Positions 33,844 to 42,772 of a DNA stretch of 64,000 bases are shown here, one piece after another. The DNA is from UBA1847 sp942492205 (GTDB taxonomy: Bacteria > Pseudomonadota > Gammaproteobacteria > Steroidobacterales > Woeseiaceae): assembly GCA_942492205.1 (NCBI GenBank), contig CALODT010000004.1, positions 1 to 64,000 on the forward strand, written 5' to 3'. A program made the translations under genes and the position numbers. The notes under the pieces are model-generated. The model saw only the letters and a program-made list of their open reading frames with translations. It was not told where the DNA came from and made no database searches. Each line of letters opens with the position of its first letter. Positions within the stretch are counted from its first letter, which is position 1.

Positions 33844-34270
33844 CTTGAGTTCTCCCAGGACGATTCTGTCGTTCGATTTCGGCTTGCGCCGGATCGGCGT
33901 CGCCGTGGGCCAGGATGTAACCGGCTCAGCCAGCCCACTCGGCGTTATCGAGAATGGACCGCGCGGACTTGACGATGCCCGCCTCAAGGAACTTGTCGAT
34001 GAATGGCGGCCGACGCAGCTGGTCGTCGGTATGCCCACACATGTTGACGGCACGCCCAGCGAGATGCAGGAACCGATCAACGCGTTTATTGACAGGCTGG
34101 CGCTGTTCGGCCTGCCAGTCGATACCGTTGATGAACGTTATACCTCGATTGAAGCAGAGCACTCCCTGAAAAGCGCGCGCGCCGCAGGCCGCAAGGGGCG
34201 CGTGTCGAAAGAAATGATCGACAGTGCTGCCGCCGTCCTGATCGCGGAACGGTACCTGGCGAGTTCCTGA
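33827..34270 (+). CDS. ruvX: Putative Holliday junction resolvase / pre-16S rRNA nuclease YqgF
   Basis: YqgF is an RNase H-like nuclease implicated in 16S rRNA 5' maturation. The 147-residue protein has the first catalytic aspartate in LSFDFGLRRIGVA, the segment LVVGMPTHVDGTPSEM, the glutamate in DERYTSIEAE, and the last aspartate in KEMIDSAAAVLIAERYL. The ATG at 33827 lies inside yqgE and gives MPVTPDLSSPRT before the domain; a TTG at 33845 is an alternative. It converges on pyrK. Confidence 0.9.
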   Translation: MPVTPDLSSPRTILSFDFGLRRIGVAVGQDVTGSASPLGVIENGPRGLDDARLKELVDEWRPTQLVVGMPTHVDGTPSEMQEPINAFIDRLALFGLPVDTVDERYTSIEAEHSLKSARAAGRKGRVSKEMIDSAAAVLIAERYLASS

Positions 34271-34291
34271 CCCTGCAGAAGCGGCGCTGGC

Positions 34292-35188
34292 TCAGGCGCC
34301 CCAGACCACGGTCGCAGCATCAAATACAGGGCCGTCGACGCAGACGCGTTTCATAGCAGGGCCTTCCGGGGTATCGATCTTCACGGCGCAACCGGCGCAG
34401 CCGCCGACCGCGCAGGCCATGTACTCCTCCAGCGATACCTTGCAAGGCAAGTCATAGCGCGCCGCCAGCTCCGCGACGGCCTGCAGCATCAGGGTTGGCC
34501 CGCAGGCAAACACCTCGGTCCTGGACAGCTGCTCGGCTGACTGCGTCTGAAGCCAATGATCGGCAAGATCGGTTACATAACCGTTGAAACAGCCTTCGAA
34601 GCCAGCCAGTGTCGCGAGTCGGGCAGGCACGCCCCAGCTCTCGAGCAGTGGCATCGTGCGATTGATCTCATCGGGCAGCCACGGCGCAGCCAGTTTCGAC
34701 GGCAGCAGATCGAATGGGAAGGGGATTTCCGAACCCAGTATGGCCAGCGGCTTGAAGTCATGCTGTTGATGTCGCAGGTAGTCGGCAACAAAGACCATCG
34801 GCGGAATACCGACACCGCCACCAATCAGGAGGATATTGGGCCGCTCGGGCAACGGCGTAAACGGCATGCCAATCGGCCCCAGTACGCTGACTCCGTCGCC
34901 AGCCACTTTCTCTGAAAGCAGCCGCAGGCCGTCGCCGACAATCTTGAAGAGAATTTCTATCCAGTCGTCATTGGCGCGCATGATGGACATCGGACGTCGC
35001 ATCGGCCGCAGTTCGTTGCAGCTGAGGTGCACGAAACTGCCGGGTTTTGCCGCGGCCGCACACCGCGGCGCACGAATGCGCATGACAAATTGCTGTCCCG
35101 GAAAGGCCTGCAGCGATAACACTTCGCCGTCTTCGACGAATATCGTGCCGCGGTTCTTTTGTGCCTCGCGCTGAGCGGCAGTCGTCAT
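34292..35188 (-). CDS. PyrK-like dihydroorotate dehydrogenase electron-transfer subunit (FAD, 2Fe-2S)
   Basis: This 298-residue flavoprotein has an FAD domain (RPMRRPMSIMRA), an NAD-type domain (LIGGGVGIPPMVFVADYL, FACGPTLMLQAV) and a 2Fe-2S cluster with Cys259, Cys264, Cys267 and Cys283 (ACAVGGCAGC then VC). PyrK normally passes electrons from a class 1B dihydroorotate dehydrogenase to NAD. It overlaps pyrB by four bases, supporting a pyrimidine role, but no PyrD partner is in the window. Gammaproteobacteria mostly use the membrane class 2 enzyme, which needs no PyrK, so the partner is uncertain. Confidence 0.82.
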   Translation of the reverse strand: MTTAAQREAQKNRGTIFVEDGEVLSLQAFPGQQFVMRIRAPRCAAAAKPGSFVHLSCNELRPMRRPMSIMRANDDWIEILFKIVGDGLRLLSEKVAGDGVSVLGPIGMPFTPLPERPNILLIGGGVGIPPMVFVADYLRHQQHDFKPLAILGSEIPFPFDLLPSKLAAPWLPDEINRTMPLLESWGVPARLATLAGFEGCFNGYVTDLADHWLQTQSAEQLSRTEVFACGPTLMLQAVAELAARYDLPCKVSLEEYMACAVGGCAGCAVKIDTPEGPAMKRVCVDGPVFDAATVVWGA

Positions 35189-36177
35189 CGTGCCGCCATC
35201 GTTCGGCCGACTCGATCCAGAACGGCCATGCGCACAGCCACGCCGTTCGTTACCTGCTGGGTTATCACAGAGCGTGGCCCGTCTGCCACGGCGCTCTCTA
35301 TTTCGATGCCGCGGTTCATGGGGCCAGGGTGCATCACGATGACGTCGGGGGCTGCAAGTTTGAGGCGTTCCTGGCTAATCCCGTAGTTCGCGAAATATTC
35401 GTCGATAGCCGGGATGCCATCAAGATTGCCAATGCGCTCTCGCTGGATACGCAGTGCCATCACGACATCCGCGCCGGCCAGCCCGTCAACCAGGTTGTCG
35501 ACGATCTTTGCGCCCGGCACGGCCTCCTGGTCCGGCGCCAGCGCGGGCGGCGATATCAGCCTGAGCTCGCCTACACCCAGTGTCCGGAGGCCTTGCGAGG
35601 CGGACATGGCCACTCGCGAGTGCCGGATGTCACCGACTATTGCGACCGTGAGGCCCTCGAAGCGTCCTTTGCGCTGTCGAATGGTCAGGAGGTCGAGCAG
35701 GCCCTGTGTCGGATGGGACACTTCAGCTTCGCCGGCATTCAGGATGCTGACGTGGTCGCGCACATGCTGCGCAATATAGGCCGGAACGCCGGCGCTGGCG
35801 TCGCGAACCACCATTACGTCGACCTGCATGGCCTCGAGCGTATAAATAGTGTCCAGAATGCTCTCGCCCTTCTTGCGCGACGAGGTGTTCACGTCAAGAT
35901 TGAGCACGTCGGCACCGAGACGCTTGCCGGCCAGGTCGAACGATGCCCGTGTGCGGGTGCTGGGCTCGAAAAACAGGTTTGCGACCGTACGACCCGCCAG
36001 CGATTGGCTACGGGCAGGAAGAGTGCCCGGTGTCGTCAGATACTGCTCAGCATCATCGAGAATTTCGATCAGCAGGTCTTTGTCGATGCCCTTGAGGGTC
36101 AAAAGGTGACGCAGATTACCTTTTTGATCGAGCTGCAAAGCCGCTTCATCGTTCGCTGTTGTTGGCGTGGTGCTCAT
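35185..36177 (-). CDS. pyrB: Aspartate carbamoyltransferase catalytic subunit
   Basis: PyrB makes N-carbamoyl-aspartate, the committed step of pyrimidine synthesis. The 330-residue protein has the carbamoyl-phosphate loop FFEPSTRTRASFDLA near residue 60, HPTQGLLDLLTI and the C-terminal VMHPGPMNRGIEIES. It is the Pseudomonas-length class rather than the E. coli type with PyrI; no pyrI gene is seen. In Pseudomonas pyrB is followed by an inactive pyrC homologue and preceded by pyrR; here neither is present and a pyrK-like gene is coupled to it. Confidence 0.95.
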   Translation of the reverse strand: MSTTPTTANDEAALQLDQKGNLRHLLTLKGIDKDLLIEILDDAEQYLTTPGTLPARSQSLAGRTVANLFFEPSTRTRASFDLAGKRLGADVLNLDVNTSSRKKGESILDTIYTLEAMQVDVMVVRDASAGVPAYIAQHVRDHVSILNAGEAEVSHPTQGLLDLLTIRQRKGRFEGLTVAIVGDIRHSRVAMSASQGLRTLGVGELRLISPPALAPDQEAVPGAKIVDNLVDGLAGADVVMALRIQRERIGNLDGIPAIDEYFANYGISQERLKLAAPDVIVMHPGPMNRGIEIESAVADGPRSVITQQVTNGVAVRMAVLDRVGRTMAAR

Positions 36178-36283
36178 GGCGGGGCAATTCTACGGACATT
36201 CCCCCGCAGCCACCACTCCCGGCACGCCGTTGGCAGTGTCAACCGGCGCAGACGACCAGAAGGGGGAAAAGCAGGCTTGTAAT

Positions 36284-37342
36284 CTAGCCGCCGAAGTTGA
36301 CCTTGGCTTCGAGGTTGGCACGCGAATCAGCGTGCGACATAGCCTCTTCCATCGTAATAGTGCCGTCCTTGTAAAGCTCGAGCAGCGCGTCATCAAAGGT
36401 CTTCATGCCTGCTTCGCCGCTGTCCTTGTGCGCTTCCTTGATCGCGCTGATGTCGCCCTTGAGGATCAGGTCCTTGATATGCGGTGTGTTCAACAGGAGC
36501 TCGACGGCGGCAACGCGCTTGCCGTTGCGCGCACGCACCAGCCGCTGCGAGAGTATCGCTCGCAGATAGTGGGCCAGGTCCATGAAGACCTGCGCATGTT
36601 GTTCCTGCGGGAACAGGTTGATGATTCGATCCAGCGTCTCAGCCGAATTATTCGAGTGCACGGTCGCCAGAACCAGGTGGCCAGTGCCCGCCATATCGAG
36701 CGCCGCGCGCATGGACTCGATATCGCGAATCTCGCCAATCTGGATGACGTCCGGTGCCGCCCGCACGGCGCTCTTGAGCGCCCGCGCATAGGACTTTGTA
36801 TCCAGACCGACCTCGCGCTGGTTAACAATCGACTGTTTGTTCGGATGCAGGAACTCGATCGGATCCTCAATCGTGATGATGTGTGACGATGTCTTTTCGT
36901 TGCGGTGATTGACCATCGCGGCCAGGGTCGTCGACTTGCCGGCGCCGGTTGCGCCAACCATGAGAATCAGTCCGCGGCGCAGCATTACCAGGTCTTTCAG
37001 CTGCTTGGGCATACCAAGGTCATCGAGTGTTGGCATCTCTGAGGTGATGTAGCGCAGGACCATGGAGACGCTGCCACGCTGATGGAAGACGTTGACACGG
37101 AAACGACCGAGACCCTGCTCCGACAGCGCGAAGTCGATCTCGAGCTCCCGATTGAACTGCTCCATCTGCTCTTCGTTCATGAGCTCCATCGCCGCCTGCT
37201 TGACCATCTTCGGCGTCATCTCGAGCTTGTTGACCGGCATGATCTTGCCTTCGATCTTGATTTTCGCCGGCGTGAACGGCGCAAAAAACAAATCCGATGC
37301 GTTCTTCTCAACCATCAACTTGAACAGCGGTTTGACGTTCAT
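36284..37342 (-). CDS. Second PilU-like type IV pilus retraction ATPase
   Basis: The 352-residue hexameric-type ATPase has Walker A GATGAGKS, an Asp box (IITIEDPIEFLHP), Walker B (VIQIGEIRD) and a His box (GHLVLATVHSNNSAETLDRI). The C-terminus (TFDDALLELYKDGTITMEEA, then MSHADS) resembles PilU. Start ATG at 37342 follows AAGGAA. It lies 22 bases after pilU in a pilT-pilU-pilU-like run; most relatives have only pilT and pilU. It may be an accessory retraction motor that needs PilT, as PilU does. Confidence 0.85.
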   Translation of the reverse strand: MNVKPLFKLMVEKNASDLFFAPFTPAKIKIEGKIMPVNKLEMTPKMVKQAAMELMNEEQMEQFNRELEIDFALSEQGLGRFRVNVFHQRGSVSMVLRYITSEMPTLDDLGMPKQLKDLVMLRRGLILMVGATGAGKSTTLAAMVNHRNEKTSSHIITIEDPIEFLHPNKQSIVNQREVGLDTKSYARALKSAVRAAPDVIQIGEIRDIESMRAALDMAGTGHLVLATVHSNNSAETLDRIINLFPQEQHAQVFMDLAHYLRAILSQRLVRARNGKRVAAVELLLNTPHIKDLILKGDISAIKEAHKDSGEAGMKTFDDALLELYKDGTITMEEAMSHADSRANLEAKVNFGG

Positions 37343-37364
37343 CTCTGTGTTGTTCCTTGGCCGC

Positions 37365-38522
37365 TCAGAAAGTCCGAGCAGTATCGTCTTCCATGATATG
37401 CAGGCTCTCGGCCTGCGCGTCAGCCGCAGACGCATCGCGTTTGCTTTCCAGCTTGACCCGCAGGCGGAGCTCGTTCTTCGAGTCCGCGTTACGCATCGCT
37501 TCCTCGTAGGTGATGATGCTCTCCTCGTAGAGATAGAAAAGCGCCTGGTCGAAGGTCTGCATGCCGAGTCGCGTCGACTTCGCCATGATCTCCTTGATCT
37601 GCCCGACCTCGCCCTTGAAGATCAGGTCCTGCACCAGCGGCGTGTTGAGCATGATCTCCATCGCCGCAATACGTCCGATACCGCCTTCACGCGGAATCAG
37701 GCGCTGCGCGATAAATGCCTTGGTGTTCAGAGAGAGGTCCATCAGCAGCTGTTGGCGGCGCTCTTCGGGGAAAAAGTTGATGATGCGGTCCATGGCCTGG
37801 TTGGCGCTGTTGGCGTGCAGCGTCGCGAGGCAGAGGTGTCCGGTTTCAGCAAACTGGATGCCGTACTCCATCGTCTCGCGATCACGAATCTCGCCGATCA
37901 GGATGACATCTGGCGCCTGGCGCAACGTGTTCTTCAATGCCGCGTGCCAGGTTTCCGTGTCGACCCCCACTTCGCGCTGCGTAATGACGCAGCCATTGTG
38001 CGGGTGAACGTACTCGACCGGATCCTCGATCGAAATAATGTGTCCGCGGGAATTCGCATTGCGGTGACCAATCATGGCAGCGAGCGTCGTTGACTTACCC
38101 GACCCGGTACCGCCTACGACAATCACAAGCCCACGCTTGTTCATCACGACGTCTTTCAGGATCGGCGGCAGATCGAGTTCCTCGAGCGTCGGAATATCGG
38201 TTGTAATCGTTCGCAGGACGGCACCAACCATGCCCTGCTGAATGAATGCACTGACTCGGAAACGGCCTATGCCCTGCGGAGCGATCGCGAAGTTGCATTC
38301 CTTGGTCGCATCAAACTCCTTGATTTGCTTGTCGTTCATGATCGAACGAACCATCATGGCGGCCTGTTCAGGCGACAGCGGCGTATCGGTTGCCTTGTGA
38401 ACGGTGCCGTCCACCTTGATCGCCGGCGGGAAGGCTGCCGTCAGAAACAGGTCCGAGCCATCTCGCTCGACCATCTTGCGCAGCAGGTTCTGTGTCAGTC
38501 GTACCGCTTGTTCGCGTTCCAT
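37365..38522 (-). CDS. pilU: Type IV pilus retraction ATPase PilU
   Basis: The 385-residue ATPase shows Walker A GGTGSGKS, an Asp box (ISIEDPVEYVHPHNGCVITQ), Walker B (VILIGEIRD) and a His box (GHLCLATLHANSANQAMDRI). The long C-terminal tail and the segment TFDQALFYLYEESIITYEEA agree with Pseudomonas PilU. PilU cannot drive retraction alone but adds force to PilT. It lies 40 bases after pilT, in the order known from Pseudomonas. Confidence 0.92.
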   Translation of the reverse strand: MEREQAVRLTQNLLRKMVERDGSDLFLTAAFPPAIKVDGTVHKATDTPLSPEQAAMMVRSIMNDKQIKEFDATKECNFAIAPQGIGRFRVSAFIQQGMVGAVLRTITTDIPTLEELDLPPILKDVVMNKRGLVIVVGGTGSGKSTTLAAMIGHRNANSRGHIISIEDPVEYVHPHNGCVITQREVGVDTETWHAALKNTLRQAPDVILIGEIRDRETMEYGIQFAETGHLCLATLHANSANQAMDRIINFFPEERRQQLLMDLSLNTKAFIAQRLIPREGGIGRIAAMEIMLNTPLVQDLIFKGEVGQIKEIMAKSTRLGMQTFDQALFYLYEESIITYEEAMRNADSKNELRLRVKLESKRDASAADAQAESLHIMEDDTARTF

Positions 38523-38562
38523 TAGCTAATTCTCCCTCAAGCTCGGCAACTACACGCCAAGC

Positions 38563-39603
38563 TCAGAAATTCTCCTTGTTAATTGCGCGGAACCGAGCCT
38601 CTTCCTTGTTGATCAGCCCTTTTTTCAACAGCTCGCTTAGGTTCTGATCGAGCGTATGCATGCCTGCAGCCTGGCCGGTCTGGATAGCCGAGTACATCTG
38701 CGCGATCTTGCCCTCGCGAATGAGGTTCCTGATAGCGGGCGTGCCGATCATGATCTCGTGTGCCGCGATTCGACCGCCACCGACTTTTTTCAACAGCGTT
38801 TGCGAGATAACCGCGCGCAAGGATTCCGAGAGCATCGCGCGAACCATTTCTTTCTCGGCGGCAGGAAATACATCGACAACTCGGTCAATCGTTTTTGCCG
38901 CAGAGCTGGTGTGCAGTGTGCCAAAGACAAGGTGTCCGGTTTCTGCCGCAGTCAGGGCCAGGCGAATTGTCTCAAGGTCGCGCAGCTCACCAACGAGGAC
39001 CACATCAGGGTCCTCACGCAACGCAGAACGCAGCGCCTCGTTGAAGCCGAGCGTGTCACGATGCACTTCTCGCTGGTTGATCAGGGACTTCTTTGACTCG
39101 TGTACGAACTCGATCGGATCCTCGATCGTCAGAATATGGTCCGGCTTGTTGTCGTTGATGTAGTCAACCATCGCCGCCAACGTCGTGGATTTACCGGAAC
39201 CGGTCGGTCCGGTTACCAGTACGATGCCACGGGGATGCATCGAGACATCCTTGAAGATCGGCGGAGCGCCCAGATCTTCGAGGCTCAGGATCTCGGAGGG
39301 GATGGTCCGGAACACCGCGGCCGAACCGCGATTCTGGTTGAATGCGTTGACGCGAAAGCGCGCCAGTTTCGGGATTTCGAAGGAGAAATCGGTCTCGAGG
39401 AACTCTTCATAGTCCTTGCGCTGCTTGTCATTCATGATGTCGTACACCATGCTATTGACGTCTTTGTGGGTGAGCGCGGGCATGTTGACACGCTTGATGT
39501 CGCCATCAACTCGGATCATGGGCGGAACGCCAGCTGACAAATGCAGGTCAGACGCGTTGTTTTTCACCGCGAATGACAACAACTGGGCAACATCGACAGC
39601 CAT
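38563..39603 (-). CDS. pilT: Type IV pilus retraction ATPase PilT
   Basis: PilT powers pilus retraction and twitching. The 346-residue protein matches the family end to end: NNASDLHLSAGVPPMIRVDG, Walker A GPTGSGKS, ILTIEDPIEFVHESKKSLIN, Walker B (VVLVGELRD), GHLVFGTLHTSSAAKTIDRV, and the AIRNLIREGKIAQMYSAIQT segment of the retraction-specific C-terminal domain. It heads a three-gene ATPase run and is divergent from yggS across 85 bases. Its activity should be governed by the Chp system upstream in the window. Confidence 0.95.
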   Translation of the reverse strand: MAVDVAQLLSFAVKNNASDLHLSAGVPPMIRVDGDIKRVNMPALTHKDVNSMVYDIMNDKQRKDYEEFLETDFSFEIPKLARFRVNAFNQNRGSAAVFRTIPSEILSLEDLGAPPIFKDVSMHPRGIVLVTGPTGSGKSTTLAAMVDYINDNKPDHILTIEDPIEFVHESKKSLINQREVHRDTLGFNEALRSALREDPDVVLVGELRDLETIRLALTAAETGHLVFGTLHTSSAAKTIDRVVDVFPAAEKEMVRAMLSESLRAVISQTLLKKVGGGRIAAHEIMIGTPAIRNLIREGKIAQMYSAIQTGQAAGMHTLDQNLSELLKKGLINKEEARFRAINKENF

Positions 39604-39688
39604 ATTTTTCCCTCAAGAAATTGGGTCCCGGACTTACCATAACCCGGAACGAACCCGGCCTAGTATAGCGAAGCAGCGGGACTAAAAC

Positions 39689-40375
39689 GTGATTAGAGTC
39701 ACGGAAAACCTAGCGTTAATCAAAGATTTGCTGGCGACTGCGGCCATCGAGGCGGGACGTGACCCCAATACCGTCAAATTGCTCGCCGTCAGCAAGAAGC
39801 AGCCCCTGGAGCGGCTCCTTGCCGCCGCCGCGGGCGGCCAGCGGGATTTTGGCGAGAACACCGTCCAGGAGGGTCTCGACAAGATCCGTGCCACCGCCGA
39901 AGCCCGGCTCACTTGGCATTTCATTGGCCATCTGCAGAGCAATAAAACACGTGTGGTTGCAGAAAACTTTGACTGGGTACACACAATCGACAAGCCGAAG
40001 CTCGCGAAACGCCTGAGCGATCAACGCCCAAGCGAACTGGGACCGCTGAACGTCTGCATACAGGTTAATATTGACGACGAGGCCAGCAAGTCGGGCGTCA
40101 GCGTTGACCGCCTCGCCGAGCTTGCGGCCGACTGTGCCGCGCTGCCAGGGATTCGTCTTCGCGGCTTGATGTGCCTGCCGGCGATCCGCGAGGGTTTCGC
40201 GGCGCAGCGAGAACCGTTTGCGAGGCTGCGTAAGCTCTATGACGAATTGCGGCGGGACGGTGGCCTGCCGCTGGATACGCTGTCGATGGGCATGAGCGGC
40301 GATTACCGCGCTGCGATAGTCGAAGGCGCGACGATAGTGCGAATCGGCACGGCGCTGTTTGGTGAAAGAAGCTGA
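39689..40375 (+). CDS. yggS: Pyridoxal-phosphate homeostasis protein YggS
   Basis: YggS is a PLP-binding alanine-racemase-fold protein that helps keep vitamin B6 and amino-acid pools balanced. The 228-residue protein has the PLP lysine Lys36 (LLAVSKKQPLE), GENTVQEGLDKI, WHFIGHLQSNKTR and the end MSGDYRAAIVEGATIVRIGT. It begins the conserved yggS-proC-yggT-yggU run. The start is a GTG at 39689, and no longer family match exists upstream. Confidence 0.95.
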   Translation: MIRVTENLALIKDLLATAAIEAGRDPNTVKLLAVSKKQPLERLLAAAAGGQRDFGENTVQEGLDKIRATAEARLTWHFIGHLQSNKTRVVAENFDWVHTIDKPKLAKRLSDQRPSELGPLNVCIQVNIDDEASKSGVSVDRLAELAADCAALPGIRLRGLMCLPAIREGFAAQREPFARLRKLYDELRRDGGLPLDTLSMGMSGDYRAAIVEGATIVRIGTALFGERS

Positions 40376-40389
40376 GCACGGGGAGATCG

Positions 40390-41229
40390 ATGGACTACGG
40401 TAAGGTCGCTTTCGTAGGCGGCGGCAATATGACAAGAGCGCTCGCTGGCGGCATGCTGGCGGCCGGTTATGAGGCAAGCCATATTCTCATTTCCGAGCCA
40501 CTCGCCGAGCATCGCAAACAGCTCGCAGAAGATCTGCCCGGTGCTGTGATTCGCGACGACAATACCGCGACCGTCGCCGAGGCCGAATGCGTCCTCTTTG
40601 CCGTGAAACCACAGATCCTGGCCGATGTTTGCAAGCCGCTGGCCACCGTTGTACAGACGACAAGGCCGCTGGTCATCTCCATCGCTGCGGGGGTGCGTAG
40701 CGGCGACATCGATAGCTGGCTCGGCGGCAACCTGGCGGTCGTGCGGGTCATGCCGAATCAGGCGGCGCTGCTGCGGCTGGGCATTTCTGGCATGTTTGCC
40801 AACGACAAGACGACCGAACTGCAGCTGCGCGCCGCTCGCAACATCATTGCGACCACCGGCCCCGTCATTCCGGTCGCCAGCGAAGCGGACATCGACACTG
40901 TCACCGCGGTCTCTGGCACCGGTCCGGCTTATTTCTACCTGCTTGTGGATATGCTGGTCAATGTGGCGGTGGATCTTGGCCTGGACTACGATGCAGCGCT
41001 GGCACTGGTCCTCGAGACTGCGCGAGGCGCCGGTGAAATGGCAGAGCAGTCCGGCGAAACCATGGATTCATTGATCGCTCGCGTGCGCTCGCCGGGCGGT
41101 ACCACGGCCGCTGCATTCGACTATCTCGACGCGACAGACTTTCGAAGTACTTTCAGCGCGGCAGTGATTGCCGCACGAGATCGTGCGGTGGAACTCGCTG
41201 ATCAGGCACATGAAGCAGGCAAGGACTAG
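40390..41229 (+). CDS. proC: Pyrroline-5-carboxylate reductase
   Basis: ProC makes proline from pyrroline-5-carboxylate with NAD(P)H. The 279-residue enzyme has the Rossmann start KVAFVGGGNMTRALAGGML, VRVMPNQAALLRLGISGMFA, the signature TAVSGTGPAYFYLLVDML and the C-terminal VRSPGGTTAAAFDYL. It starts 14 bases after yggS and 3 bases separate it from yggT. Length and motifs are standard. Substrate may partly come from the ornithine aminotransferase encoded at 44 kb. Confidence 0.95.
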   Translation: MDYGKVAFVGGGNMTRALAGGMLAAGYEASHILISEPLAEHRKQLAEDLPGAVIRDDNTATVAEAECVLFAVKPQILADVCKPLATVVQTTRPLVISIAAGVRSGDIDSWLGGNLAVVRVMPNQAALLRLGISGMFANDKTTELQLRAARNIIATTGPVIPVASEADIDTVTAVSGTGPAYFYLLVDMLVNVAVDLGLDYDAALALVLETARGAGEMAEQSGETMDSLIARVRSPGGTTAAAFDYLDATDFRSTFSAAVIAARDRAVELADQAHEAGKD

Positions 41230-41232
41230 GAA

Positions 41233-41793
41233 ATGCCATCCAATATTTCATCCGCTATTGTCTTCATCGTTAACGCATTCACAAGCCTTTACCTGCTTGT
41301 GCTGTTGTTGCGCTTCTGGATGCCGTGGCTGCGTGCGGACTTTCGCAACCCCCTTGCCCAGGGAATCCTGCGATTTACATCGCCACTGGTTGTCCCCGTG
41401 CGTCGTGTTGTTCCCTCGTTTGGCCGACTGGATACGGCCACCGTACTGGTGTCGTTTGTCATTCAATACGCGACGGTGTTGTTGTTGCTGTTGATCCTCG
41501 GTCGAACCGCCGGAATTGCCGCTATCGCACTCACGTCGATCATCAAGCTGGCGGTGTTGTCGATTAACCTGTTTGTCTATGCCATTTTCATTCGCATCAT
41601 CCTGAGCTGGGTATCCCCGGGTGCTTACAATCCAGCCGTCGCGATTATCGCGACACTCACCGAACCCGTGCTGCGGCCGTTTCGGCGCATCATCCCGACG
41701 CTGGGCGGCTTCGACATCTCTCCGATATTTGCAGTCATCTTGTTGCTCGCCGCCACCATCGTCGTCAACGGATTCAAACCGCTCGGTCTCTAG
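41233..41793 (+). CDS. yggT: YggT family membrane protein
   Basis: This 186-residue protein consists of two YggT repeats, each with a pair of hydrophobic helices and an amphipathic part: LRFWMPWLRADFRNPLAQGI and IILSWVSPGAYNPAVAIIAT, followed by PVLRPFRRIIPTLGGFDISP. The family is linked to osmotic or potassium stress in some bacteria, and its biochemical role is not known. Its stop codon shares one base with the yggU GTG start. Confidence 0.92.
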   Translation: MPSNISSAIVFIVNAFTSLYLLVLLLRFWMPWLRADFRNPLAQGILRFTSPLVVPVRRVVPSFGRLDTATVLVSFVIQYATVLLLLLILGRTAGIAAIALTSIIKLAVLSINLFVYAIFIRIILSWVSPGAYNPAVAIIATLTEPVLRPFRRIIPTLGGFDISPIFAVILLLAATIVVNGFKPLGL

Positions 41794-42059
41794 TGGAAAT
41801 CGATGACAGCTGCACGCGCAGCGACGGCGACGACCTGTACGTCTCTGTCCGCGTACAGGCCCGGGCGATCAGGAATGAGCTTGGCGGCGTTCGGGACGGC
41901 CATTTGCAGGTACGCACAACGGCTGCGCCCGCAGACGGCAAGGCCAACAAGGCCGTAACGAAACTGCTGGCCGGGGCATTCGGCGTTGCGCCGTCGCGCA
42001 TCGAACTGAGGCGCGGCAGGACCCATCGCGACAAACTGTTCCGTATCCGAGGGCGGTGA
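41793..42059 (+). CDS. yggU: DUF167 (YggU) family protein
   Basis: The small 88-residue protein has the DUF167 pattern LYVSVRVQARAIRNEL, TAAPADGKANKAVTKLLA and the end RRGRTHRDKLFRI. Function is unknown; structures of the family show a small alpha/beta fold. The GTG at 41793 overlaps the yggT stop by one base. The fixed position after yggT makes the assignment firm. Confidence 0.9.
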   Translation: MEIDDSCTRSDGDDLYVSVRVQARAIRNELGGVRDGHLQVRTTAAPADGKANKAVTKLLAGAFGVAPSRIELRRGRTHRDKLFRIRGR

Positions 42060-42147
42060 CACACTGACAGGACGCCTCTATTCCAGGATCCGAAGCTGCG
42101 CGATCGGCCTCGAATAGTTTATAGTGATCCAAAAGGGGGCAGGTTTC

Positions 42148-42621
42148 ATGACGATAATCAGAACGTTGATCTCTCTAGGTTTGCTCGTACTGTTCGCCGC
42201 CTGCGGTGGTGGCAATCAATCCGCAAGCGTTCCGCAGGCCGAGCCGGCCGGCGCTTCGGATGTCGATATCGGTGAGCATGTTGTTCATTTCAGCGCCATG
42301 TCGACCGACCAGCTGCCTCCCGAGACGGCTCGCGCCTATAACATCCTGCGTAGCAAGAACCGCGCGATGCTTAATGTTTCAGTTATTCGAAAGTCCGACA
42401 AAGCGGCGGTACCGGCAAAGGTGACCGTTAAAACCGTGAACCTGACCGGTCAGTTAAAGAACGTCACGATGCGTCAAATCAACGAACAAGAGGCGATCTA
42501 CTATATTGGCGAAACAGCGGTTGCCAATCGAGAGACGCTGGTCTTCGATATCAGCGTGATTCCGGAAGGTGCCAGCAGAGCCTCCGAAGTGCGCTTCAAA
42601 CGACAGTTCTATACGGACTGA
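42148..42621 (+). CDS. DUF4426 lipoprotein
   Basis: The 157-residue protein has a lipoprotein signal (LISLGLLVLFAAC) and a DUF4426 domain (HVVHFSAMSTDQLPPETARA, YNILRSKNRAMLNVSV, ending SEVRFKRQFYTD). The ATG at 42148 follows GGGGGCAGG. DUF4426 genes commonly close the yggS-proC-yggT-yggU group in gammaproteobacteria; function is unknown. It is separated from yggU by 88 bases. Confidence 0.85.
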   Translation: MTIIRTLISLGLLVLFAACGGGNQSASVPQAEPAGASDVDIGEHVVHFSAMSTDQLPPETARAYNILRSKNRAMLNVSVIRKSDKAAVPAKVTVKTVNLTGQLKNVTMRQINEQEAIYYIGETAVANRETLVFDISVIPEGASRASEVRFKRQFYTD

Positions 42622-42728
42622 ATCTACGCCAGGTTTCGTCGCTCCCTTTGCCAGTCTCGAGGTGTCGGCGGCGCTGCCCCCTGCGTTGGCATGGGGAAAG
42701 AAAAAACCTTTAAAAAAAGGCGTTTTTT

Positions 42729-42748
42729 GTCTTACACCGCTGTAAGAC
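42729..42748. promoter_or_regulatory. Perfect palindrome, candidate operator upstream of the HU-like gene
   Basis: GTCTTACA-CCGC-TGTAAGAC is an eight-base perfect inverted repeat. It overlaps or adjoins a possible promoter (TTGTCT at 42727-42732, TGTTAT at 42752-42757, 19-base spacing). The shape is that of a dimeric repressor site, for example TetR or GntR type; the regulator is unknown. A hairpin in RNA is also possible. Confidence 0.45.
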
Positions 42749-42772
42749 ATGTGTTATCGTCGCGCTGCTTTT

